From assembly GCF_002878395.1 (NCBI RefSeq), contig NC_061118.1:93075148-93139147 (forward strand): a stretch of 64,000 bases of DNA, written 5' to 3'. This document shows, piece by piece, positions 55,582-64,000 of this stretch. The notes below the pieces were generated by a model, which saw nothing but the letters and a program-made list of their open reading frames with translations, was not told the DNA's origin and searched no databases. Numbering within the stretch: position 1 is the first letter of the stretch; each line of letters starts with the position of its first letter. The position numbers and the translations under genes are program-made. This DNA comes from Capsicum annuum. Taxonomy: Eukaryota; Streptophyta; Magnoliopsida; Solanales; Solanaceae.

Positions 55582-58548
55582 TGTAATACCCTAAAGTTTC
55601 CTCGCTAATTTCATCCCAAGAATGCCTAGTACTAGCTTCTAAATTGAATGATGATTATTCCATGAGGAATTTTAAAGATTTTCAATTTTTGTTATATGGG
55701 AAATTCAATAAGATTTTCATCGATATAAGATTAGCTTAAATCCAATAATCGGGCAAGAAGTTATGCCTATTTTAAGTTCCCATCGTAAAACAGCACCACA
55801 TTGGTTAATGGCAGGCCGCGCCATAAGCTAAAATTAAAATTTTCCTTTTCCAGTGTCTCAGCATAATTTCACTCATTCCGCACCAAAGTTCAAGGTTAGG
55901 AAAGAAGGGGCAATGCATTGGCTTCACATTGCGCTATCCCTCAATTTTCCAATTGTCAAATTCCAGTGACATGGCACGATAGCACTGTGTCGCGCCAAGG
56001 CCCTAGTTTGGGAAAATGTTACTAAAATTACAAGACTCATCCAAGGTTTAAAAGGGTCAATTTCCTACCACTATTTAAACCCAATAAAATGTGATTTAGC
56101 CATTCTTCACCCAACTATCAACTTTCTCTCAAGAACAAGCTAGGGTTTCTATTGGGATTCAAATTCAAGAAGGTTTCACCGTTAATCCTCAAGAAATCAC
56201 ATCCCAGGTATGTGTATTGTTTATTCATGGACTTATTTCATCCATGAAGCTCGAGAATCTCTTTTATAAGTTTAAGATTATGGATTTCTTTATGAATTTC
56301 ATGTTCGGTTTGTTTTGTTTATGTGGAGAATGATTAGTTGAATTCAAATCCTTATTGGGTGATTAATTTTATATGGAATCAATTTGTATAGATGTATATT
56401 CATGTGAACCTATAAATAATCCCTAGGATGATGAAATTAGAGATGAATCATGATGATTAGTTATTGTATAAGGTTGTCTACATGTGCTATGCCTACCATG
56501 TTTATTATTAAATGCCTCGATGAAGGAACAATGCCCAACTAGTATGGTATCATGAAATCCCCATGTATGTACAAGCTTATGCATATCACATGTTTGATGA
56601 AGTGCTTCAATATATGAATCGTGAATTGTGTTGTTGGTCACGTGTTCAAGTAAGCCATGCTAAATCAGTTTCTTCTCATCGAGTCTTGGGGGTACTTGTA
56701 CCCGAACATTTAGCTGTATGACTAGAGCCATTTCATGTTTTCATGATCTCCTCGGTCAAGCTATGATCCATAGAACTCAGTCAGTTATGTGACTCAGAAA
56801 ATCTCAGAAATCTCAATAATCTCAGTATTCAGTAATCTCAGCAACCTCAGTATTCCCAATAAATCTCAATAACTTTAGTACTCTCAGTCAATCATCAAAA
56901 CTCAGTACATTCTGTCAGTCAACAGATCTCAATTCTGTTTAGCTCTGCTAAACGATACCATTAGAATCAGCTTAGTTCAGTTAATTAGCTCAGTTCAATT
57001 AATTAGCTCAATTTAGTTAATCAGCTCAATTCAGTTAATCAGCTCAGTTAACTTAATCATCTCAATTAAGTTAATCAGCTCAATTTAGTTAATTAGTTTA
57101 GTGTCTTTCAGATGGGAGTAGGATTCAATACCTAGCGAGCCTAGGGATGGGGACTCACCCACTAGATAGAACTGATATCCCTAGAAGCTATCCATAATTT
57201 CCAAAACTACATAGCAAGCTTAGGTACGAGATGTCAGATGTTAGATAGGACTGACATACTAAGGGTTCACACGTTAGAGCATTTAAATGTATAGGACTGA
57301 TCCCAGGGGTCACCCGCTAGATTAGGACTAACTCCACAGTAGTTGGCTTTACCAGTAGCATGGTACTGACACCTTTACAGCTGGGATTATAGGTTGGACC
57401 CCAGTTAGCTTACTTTGGGGCATGTCAGTTCGATGAATACATCCCACTATTTCAGTTATAGAATTAGGACTGTCAGATACAGTCAATTCAACTTAGTAGT
57501 ATAGATTTAGGACTGTCAGATACAATCAATCCTTATCATTGTAAATAGACACCAGGATCACCCACCAGATAAGACTGATCTTAACTATGATCAATCAGTA
57601 TCAATTTCATCAGATGTAGAGATCACCCGCTAGATAGAACTGATCTCAAATTCAGTTACTCAGATATAGTACGAAACTCAGCTAGTTCCATCAGGTTTAG
57701 GACTGTAAGATATAGTCACTTATGTTATAAGTTATATCATTTATTCGAACTTATATTATTAGTATTCAACTTTAGTAGTGTCAGATACAGTCAACCAGAC
57801 CAATTCTTCATAATCAAAACTATTTGACACAGTTATCCATGTATCAGTAACATAGTATCATTCCCTCAGTATTTAGTAATTAAGTATCAGTTTTCTCACT
57901 CATCAGTGACTCAGATGTCAATATCAGTAGACTCAGTAGTCAGAACTCAGTATCCAATCCTATCATGATCATAATTATAGTTATGTATGTATGCATGTAT
58001 TATCACGTTCATGTTGGTCAGTCAGTTAGTATTGTTGATGCATATGAACATATTGCATTTAGCCTACCTCACTTGTATACCATTACATTCAAAGTACCAA
58101 TGCATTTGCGCTATGGTGTCTTATACCATGTTTAGAAGTACCAGCTCCAGAGAACTAGTAGCATCCCAGTTCAGCGATCAGAGTTAGTCGTGAGTCCTCA
58201 TCCTTCGAGGGCATGATGATCACATTACTATTTCAATTTTCAGTATATTTTAGTATTTGGATATAGTTGGAGACATGTCCCATCAACTCCTTATTCAGAT
58301 AGTTTAGAGGTTTTTTTACTACAGTTTGTTCAGTTAATTATCTCAGTTGTTTTGGTATTGTTATACCATATTTTTCAGTTATGTACTATTGTTAAACCTT
58401 ATGGTCTTTCCGTTCATGTTTCTTCGTTTACGATATTATTACTATTACTTAGTGCTCAGTTTACAGATATCAGTCATGGGTTAGCTTGTGGTCCTTCGGG
58501 GTCATGGAGACCATGTAGCATTTTGGGTACCAGATTCGAGGCGTTACA
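55582..58548 (+). repeat. N3 3' LTR
   Basis: TGTAATACCCTAAAG to GAGGCGTTACA, 2967 bp, colinear with the 5' LTR. The hairpins recur at 56690-56703 (GGGTAC/GTACCC), 58111-58129 (weakened by a 2-nt loss) and 58194-58212. The AGTTAATCAGCTCA array is longer here (about 56960-57110) than in the 5' LTR. Confidence 0.92.
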
Positions 58549-58553
58549 ATAAC

Positions 58554-60602
58554 AAAATACTATGTGGAAGTTATTCATGAAAATATTTGCATGTCAAAAC
58601 AATTACAAAGGTTATGAATAGTCATTACTAAAAAAATGCTAACTGTCTAACTATATGAAAGCCTCTAAACATGAGGAGTTGTTAGGATAGGTCCCCAACT
58701 AACTTTGACTACTGAAATAACATGAAATAAGGTACTAGAAAGAATGATAAATAATATGAATAGTATTCAACTGATGAGGACTCACCAAAGCTACTGGTGA
58801 GTGATACAGGAATGGATTATGTGTAATCTGGAAACTGAGCATCCAAACCTAAAATAAAAAATCAATATAGCACAAAAGAGAGTATGAGGTTAGTACTTTG
58901 AATGTACTGGAATATGAAATATGGACTAACTAAATACATATAGGTACTGTGAATAAATTCATGAATATGTAAAACAAATACAAGACCAAGTAAAGAATAT
59001 GCTAAATAATCCGCGAAACTAAATAACTGATAAACTGAACACTTGGTCATGCAAACCTTAGCTGAAATACTGAACTGATAATGTGGGAGTTTACATCTAA
59101 CTAACATGCCCTAATCTATTATAATCGATGTTCAACCTATAACCCCAGTTGGAAGGCTATCAGTAACTTACCACAGGTATTGATACTTGCTATATGGATC
59201 CACTAATCTGATGCTATTTGGGATAAGGGTGTCACCTTAAACTAGCAGGTTCCCTAAGAGAGTATCAACCCTAAGCTGGCAGGAAGACCTATCATAACTT
59301 GTGTTATCTATTTAGTTTTGGAACATAGGGATTGTTAAAAAAGGTCTCACCCTAACCTAGCAGGAAATCCTTTATACTTAAATTCACTTGGTTCTAAGTT
59401 GTACTCCCAACTTAAAAGAAACAGAATCATAAGTTAGTACATGTACTAGTAATTGATTTTCTCAAATATAGTATTCTAAAATTAATGGTGCATGCATAAT
59501 CTAAAATAATCTTGATCATGTTAACTGATGTATTTAGCATAATATCATACTGGTGAATGATCATTATAAAAGTATTATAAATTTCATGTACAAACATGTT
59601 CTGAATAACTTGAAATCTTAAAATTCTAAAATATGTATGACAATCTAGGTATTGAGTGTTCACAAACCACTAGCACTAAAAATACATTAAATACAAAGCT
59701 TTTAAAAATTATAAATGATGGGGAAATTTCATGACTTGAACTCAAGATACACCAATTTTGTCAATATTGAATTACAACATAGTTGAGATATTGAAACATG
59801 TTTAAACTATTGGAAAAGTAGATATTCATGGTAGAATTCAAGAATTAAATTGATGAATTGAGAAATTCATGCTTTTCATGGAACCCTAAATCAAAATAGA
59901 ATTAAAATTGAGAATTTTGGGAAAATTTGGGACTCAACGAGTGAAAGGATCCTATAGATGAATATCCCACATACCTATATTGCTTGACTTCTTGAAAGGA
60001 CTTCGAATCGAGACCTTGAGAGGAAGAATTTTTGGCAGGAAATCTTTTCTTTTTCTTTTGAGAGTGTTAATGGAATAAATGATGTTAAATGGTTGAGGAA
60101 GGGGTAATTTATGCGTATTTGGGGTTCTTGGTCATGAATTGGGTGTTTCAAGAAGAAGGAAACACTAAAAATCCCTTTAACCTTAAGAAAGACTACACGA
60201 ATTTACTCAGCCTCTGTGATGCACTGCCTATCATTGAGGCTAGCCTCTGTGACACTCTGCTTATCATAGAGACACACTGTCTTTATGCCACATTATGCAT
60301 CACACAGGTCTCCTTTGTGACATAGTGAAAACATGAAGGCATTCTGCTTTAACTATCCAAAATCATCTCGAAACTCTCTCAAAAATTTTAGAACTCTTTT
60401 AGATGACCCGTTTAATATTTCTAAGCATAATTCAACTCAAAAATTATTGTTTCAAACATGAAAGGACTAAAATAAAATGTTTGAAATCTTGAGGGTGTTA
60501 AATGGCCATGTCACTAGTATCTAGTGTATAATAATAAGTTTGGGGTCTTTAAACATGTGACGAATAGTTGAAAACTTGTCTAGGATCTTGCGGGGTATTA
60601 CA
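58554..60602 (-). repeat. E3 5' LTR, second segment
   Basis: Continuation after N3 and one target copy; it matches 43171-45285 (for example AAATACTATGTGGAAGT and the GCCTCTGTGACACWCTGCC cassette near 60208-60320). It ends GCGGGGTATTACA before AGGTC. Confidence 0.92.
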
Positions 60603-61060
60603 AGGTCTCTCAAAATGGTTTACATAACATAATGTCTATATTGATCATATGGATCTTGCACATTGAAGCACTTTTTTACTTGAGATACTAGCACAAAAGG
60701 TTCTTCCAAAGAGCACTTCTTTTTGAAGTAAACGTAAGTAAAGCCATAAATATATTTTTCAACCTCATACCAGTGACACTAGAATAAAACAACCTTAAAA
60801 TGGTCATAATAGTCTAATTCAAGTATATCAACTATTCTACCCTAATGAATAACACCACTATTTTGTGTTTTGCGCCTTGCATCACGATGTCTAATATGGA
60901 ATACACATCCATTAATGAGATACCTAAAATATCTTTTAGCAACTGTATTTGGTCCTCTCCAAAATTCTTTTATAGATCAAGAATATTATCTTGGAAAGCA
61001 TGCATTTCAAACCATCCCGAGAAGTTTTGGCTGTGATTCTTAGCCTAGCTCCATTTAGAT
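60603..61060 (-). pseudogene. CACTA tnp2 gene: DUF4216-like region
   Basis: Minus strand, from about 61010: FSGWFEMHAFQDNILDL, then GPNTVAKRYFRYLINGCVFH, IRHRDARRKTQNSGV, then LELDYYDHFKVVLF, WYEVEKYIYGFTYVYFKKKC, SLEEPFVLVSQVKKCFNVQD and ILRD. These match the conserved C-terminal part of plant tnp2-type CACTA proteins (GP..EAKR...V.G.RF...RD...KTQNSGV...LDYYG.FKVVLFKC.W.DV...EPFVLA.Q). The piece ends at the E3 insertion (60603); the rest resumes at 43069. Several frame changes and stops (for example TAG for the Lys codon of VVLFKC). Function of the domain is unknown. Confidence 0.88.
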
Positions 61061-61309
61061 CTTTGCAGACCTTAAGTTCATACTCTCTACAGAATAAGTA
61101 TTATTATTCATTAGAATAATAAATACAACAAGTTAAACATTATTTGTAAAAATAAAATACTATAAGTTATTAAAGTACCTAATATACTCTTGAACTTGAC
61201 CACAATTGGCCAATAAGTATGCATATGCCTGATTCAATGACATGTTATCTAAAATAGTAACTGCATTTTTCTTGCTCATAAAGGACAACCGTTTCAAAGG
61301 AACAAAATG
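61061..61309 (-). pseudogene. CACTA tnp2 gene: linker exon and probable intron
   Basis: The minus strand at 61290-61190 reads SKKNAVTILDNMSLNQAYAY then LLANCGQVQEYIR, the block that in tnp2 genes joins the DUF4218 and DUF4216 parts (WNQAHRYVLFNC.EVEPYI). It is followed by an AT-rich stretch (about 61080-61185) resembling an intron: a GTACTTTAATAAC-like donor side and a TTCTGTAGAGAG-like acceptor side. Confidence 0.65.
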
Positions 61310-61870
61310 AAAGTTTATGCATCACCTAATCCATACTCATTATCATTTCGAGGTTTTCCATTAAATCCGATATGTATGCCCTCGTACAAATATCTAGAGA
61401 ATAAATTTAAACACTCTCCAACCAGATATCCCTTAGCTATAGATCCTTCTGGACCATTTCTATTACGGAAATATGAATTAAGTGTACATATATCTCTTTT
61501 TGAGGGATACATCTATCGCTTCTGAACTGGACCTCCTAATCTTACCTCATTGGCTAAATTAATAGGAAAATGAATAATTATATCAAAAAATACAGGAAGA
61601 AAATTTTCTCCAACCGATTTATTATTTGTATGATCTCAACTTCTAAGTAATCTAGTTCCTCCAATGTGATAACTTTTTGACATAAGCGATAAAAGAAGGA
61701 ACACAAATGAATCAAAGCAATAGCAACATGACTAGGAAGAATGCTTTTAATTGTTATTGGAAGCAAGTAATGTAACATGAAATAAGTATCATGAGTCTTA
61801 TAACTAGATAATTTTCTTTTATCTAGTTGCACACACCTAGATATGTTGGAGGCACTACCATCAGGTAGCT
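61310..61870 (-). pseudogene. CACTA tnp2 gene: DUF4218-like region
   Basis: Minus strand: MQLDKRKLSSYKTHDTYFML, HYLLPITIKSILPSHVAIAL, IHLCSFFYRLCQKVITLEEL, then LEVEIIQIINRLEKIF (61832-61600); then MYPSKRDICTLNSYFRNRNG, PEGSIAKGYLVGECLNLFSR, YLYEGIHIGFNGKPRN (61512-61350). This is the LKSHDCHVLMQ..LP...RG.LP and MYP.ER....LK.YVRN.A.PEGSIAE.Y..EE...F.SRYL pattern of tnp2-associated DUF4218. The block between (about 61600-61515) is frameshifted. Confidence 0.88.
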
Positions 61871-61914
61871 TTGCTATCTTTAAAACTTCACAAAAAATGA
61901 TTTTTACCCATTAT

Positions 61915-63440
61915 TCATTGTGAAGCATGCTTTTGCAATCTTAATTCTCTTTTTATCCATGGTATCTTTTGGATAAAGGCTCTTCCTAATTGCCATCTCC
62001 TACAAATCATAATGAGCCTTTGCATGATCCCTTTTCTGCTAGAAATATCCAAAAGAGTTCTAATTATGTTATCAACTATGTTTTTTTCTATGTGCATCAC
62101 ACGAAGGTTGTGGGTAACAGGTTGTACTCCCAATAATGTAATTAAAAAAAGATTAACCTTTATTTCCATGGGCCATAATTTGATCTCTTTCTCTTCTTTG
62201 AAAACATAATGTTCATGTTTCATAAGTTTTTAAGCGCATCAGTACCCTTTAACAAATATGGAGGAGGTTTAAATTTAATTTTTCCATTGAAAGATATATT
62301 TTTATATTTCCATTGATGATCAATGGGTAGAAAAACATGATGATCAATATAGCACATCTTTTTACAATGTATAAGATAACAAGAATTAGTTCCATAATTA
62401 CAATGAGGGCAAGCCAACTTTCTTTTTATACCCTAACCAAATAACATAGCATATGCAAGGAAGTCACTGATTGTCCACGTAAGAGTTGCTCTAGTTTTGA
62501 AGGTTTGGTTTCTTAAAGCATTATATGTTTCAACACCAGTTTGCCATAATACATTTAACTTATAAATAAATGGCTATAAATAAATATCAATGTCATTCCA
62601 GGTGATCAAGACTTAGGGATAAGTAAGGAAAGCAAAAAATACTCTGGTTTTATGTACATCTAAGGCGACAAATTATATACCCTCATCATAACTGGCCATG
62701 TATTATGAGATATACTCATCTGAAATGGATTGAATCCATCAGTTGCCAATCCAAGTCTCAAATTATGATAATCTAGTGCAAAATTTGGATACAATCTGTA
62801 AAAATGATTCTATGCTTGTCCATCAGTGAGATGCCTTAACTTTTCATCTTTAGAACACTCCTCATCATGCTACCTGAATGAATTTACTATCTTTGATTAC
62901 ATAAATAGCCTTTGAGTTTAGGAACTAATGAAAAATATCTCAAAATTTTTGTTGGAACACGATGAGGTTTTTTAGATTGCTCAATAACCTCACAATCTAC
63001 TTCAAGAGGTTTAATATATCGAGAAGTTTAACAAATATTACACGATTCATCATCATTATGGTCATTCCTAAGCAACATACAATCATTAGAACAAGTATAA
63101 ATTTTCTCATAATCAAGACCAAAATCCTTAACCATAGACTTATCTTTATAGTAGGATGGAGGAATGTTTAACTATGGAATTGCCTCTTTTAATAATTCTA
63201 AAAGTGAAGTGAATGATTCATTGGTCCATCTATGCAGACACTTCAACAAATATAAATTGATTGTGAACGATAATCTTGAGAATCCTTGAAAATCAAGATA
63301 TAGCCCTTGGCTTGCCATATAAATTAAGTCATAGAATTTCTTGGCATTTTAATTGAACCTTCATAAACTCATTCAGCTTGTACAACATGTCTAAATTGAT
63401 CATTCAATAACCCCTCAATATCATCATTCGAGTCATCCAT
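61915..63440 (-). pseudogene. CACTA transposase, tnp2 family core
   Basis: Minus strand, N- to C-terminal: FYDLIYMASQGLYLDFQGFS, RLSFTINLYLLKCLHRWTNE, SFTSLLELLKEAIP (63350-63180), then MVKDFGLDYEKIYTCSNDCM and SCNICQTSRY, then PHRVPTKILRYFSLVPKLKG (to about 62890). After a broken middle, MACPHCNYGTNSCYLIHCKK, MCYIDHHVFLPIDHQWKYKN (62417-62300) and VTHNLRVMHIEKNIVDNIIR (near 62120-62060). These are the standard tnp2 blocks (LSF...LLH.KCL..WSNKSF..LLELLK.AFP; K.LGLDYEKI.ACPNDC; VRHNLDVMHIEKNVCD). It would catalyse excision and reinsertion; multiple stops and frame changes make it inactive. Confidence 0.92.
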
Positions 63441-63459
63441 ATGATTATCAACATTCAAA

Positions 63460-63690
63460 TAGATTTACCATTCCCCGCGATTGATCCATCTTTTATAACC
63501 TTCAATAAATCCATGGTATATTAGATCATTATATGATACATCCCTTTGATTCCAATGGACATTACAACACTTATTACATGGGCACTCAATTTCTTTGCCT
63601 TGAGGATCTCCATAAGTGTAACAAAAATCTTAGAAAGATATACGACCGTGTTTATACTTTTCACTATACCTAGGTAAATCCACTCAATCC
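63460..63690 (-). pseudogene. CACTA tnp2 gene: Transpos_assoc N-terminal domain
   Basis: The minus strand reads VDLPRYSEKYKHGRISF, stop, DFCYTYGDPQGKEIECPCNK, CCNVHWNQRDVSYNDLIYHG, FIEGYKRWINRGE. This is the Transpos_assoc pattern (W...PR.S.EY..GV..F..FA......G.I.CPC.KC.N......V..HL...GF...Y..W..HGE), with the CPCxKC zinc-like motif intact. It is the N-terminal module of the tnp2 gene; a TAG replaces the Trp codon before VDLPR. Upstream, ATGACTAG/GTAAGAAG at about 63825-63810 may be an untranslated first-exon donor. Confidence 0.85.
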
Positions 63691-63759
63691 TTGGATGGAA
63701 TATTATACTAAAATTAGATCTCATAACATGTAAAATCTTCAATTATTTTACAAGTAAAA

Positions 63760-64000
63760 TCCAAAATCCATGAGTAAGATACAAAAATTATGTGTTGGCT
63801 GATGATAAAAACTTCTTACCTAGTCATGGCACTTATGCTAAGATGAACCCAAGTTTAAATCAACCTCTTTAGATCTTTCTTAATGTACTAACAAAAATAA
63901 GAAAAATAAATAAGTGACAGTAACAAATACAATTTGAAAGGAGTTAACATATTGTTCAAGTAAATTGAAATACCCTGGTTTTCTGGCCATAGAAAAAAAT
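63760..64000 (-). other. CACTA 5' side of tnp2 gene, no coding seen
   Basis: AT-rich, probably first intron or untranslated leader of the tnp2 gene. The last bases (about 63970-63985) read AAATACCCTGGTTTTCTGG, similar to LTR starts here (TACCCYG), so another retroelement may begin near the window end. This cannot be settled without sequence beyond 64000. Confidence 0.3.

Larger units (their letters stand above)
50448..58548 (+). mobile_element. N3: 8.1 kb gag-only LTR retrotransposon (non-autonomous)
   Basis: LTRs 50448-53366 and 55582-58548; internal region only 2.2 kb. Flanks GTAAC (50443-50447) and ATAAC (58549-58553) are the target duplication with one change; the parallel LTR of E3 (43165-43170, GTAAC) confirms the junction. 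It has a primer site, gag and polypurine tracts but no pol at all. LTR and non-coding internal sequence match N2, so they are one family: N3 kept gag, N2 lost it. Confidence 0.92.
43070..60602 (-). mobile_element. E3: Ty3/gypsy Tekay/Del chromovirus (minus), carrying nested N3
   Basis: Perfect AGGTC duplication (43065-43069, 60603-60607). The plus-strand left end is TGTCACAACC and the right end GGGGTATTACA. In element orientation the order is 5' LTR (split by N3), primer site, gag, protease, RT, RNase H, integrase, chromodomain, polypurine tract and 3' LTR. Without N3 it is about 9.4 kb. All coding blocks carry stops and frameshifts. It inserted inside the DUF4216 region of the CACTA transposase gene. 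Confidence 0.93.
14116..64000 (-). mobile_element. CACTA (En/Spm-like) transposon remnant, broken by later insertions
   Basis: Minus-strand blocks outside the retroelements are all consistent with one CACTA transposon: Transpos_assoc, tnp2, DUF4218-like and DUF4216-like blocks (63690 to 60603), the DUF4216 tail (43069 to about 42955), tandem repeats (about 42440-42790) and a downstream Transposase_24-type gene (17450 to 15919). Insertions inside it are E3 (43070-60602), E2 (19562-38704) and a LINE (17663-19060). The DUF4216 frame is continuous across the E3 insertion once one AGGTC copy is dropped. Neither terminal inverted repeat (CACTA...) was found. The right end may be beyond 64000. The left end may be lost, at 14116-15900, or beyond E1. 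Membership of the Transposase_24 part in the same element is inference from orientation and order. Confidence 0.75.

Noticed and set aside
60845..61036. Plus-strand frame of 63 residues
   Set aside because: Opposite strand reads the conserved tnp2 C-terminal text (GPNTVAKRYFRYLINGCVFH), so this frame is a shadow.

Overview
The window is plant nuclear repeat DNA: AT-rich, with no intact host gene, and built almost wholly of nested, degraded transposable elements. Tekay/Del-type Ty3/gypsy chromoviruses with 2-3.5 kb LTRs dominate, alongside a CACTA (En/Spm-like) DNA transposon and a LINE tail. The style (TGTAATACCCC LTR starts, Met-tRNA primer sites, LINE RNase H type, Stowaway-like terminus) suggests a Solanaceae genome such as pepper, potato/tomato or tobacco. 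That is inference from family resemblance; no species marker is present.

Layout. (1) 1-14115: chromovirus E1 (+), whose 5' LTR is cut by the window start. Its gag and pol are full of stops. Its integrase is split by a minus-strand solo LTR (5661-8007, target duplication TTTTC), and its 3' LTR is split by a 3.5 kb solo LTR (10182-13713, duplication TGGTG). (2) 14116-19561: left part of a minus-strand CACTA transposon. It holds a spliced Transposase_24-type gene remnant (17450 to 15919) and a 5'-truncated LINE (17663-19060, 15-bp duplication). (3) 19562-38704: chromovirus E2 (+, duplication TTAGG) with broken gag-pol. Its 3' LTR is split by N2 (27937-37238, minus, duplication ATGAT), a 9.3 kb LTR element without recognisable coding capacity. 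(4) 38710-43069: more CACTA interior. (5) 43070-60602: chromovirus E3 (minus, duplication AGGTC) with broken gag-pol. One of its LTRs is split by N3 (50448-58548, +), which has gag but no pol. (6) 60603-64000: the tnp2 transposase part of the same CACTA transposon (minus): Transpos_assoc, tnp2, DUF4218-like and DUF4216-like blocks.

History inferred from nesting: the CACTA element is oldest. The LINE, E2 and E3 inserted into it, then N2 into E2 and N3 into E3; two further LTR elements inserted into E1 and collapsed to solo LTRs. Removing E3 with one AGGTC copy rejoins the DUF4216 reading frame. Removing the 5661-8007 LTR with one TTTTC copy rejoins the E1 integrase-chromodomain frame.

The most unusual content is the N2/N3 family. 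Both are non-autonomous, share leader and 3' sequence, and each carries a second polypurine tract preceded by a perfect GGACA/TGTCC hairpin, 0.6-0.75 kb upstream of the normal one. The LTRs of several families also share small hairpins whose stems change in a compensatory way, and family-specific GC-rich repeat cassettes upstream of TATA-like boxes. All boundaries were read by eye; domain names rest on motif recognition, not on searches.
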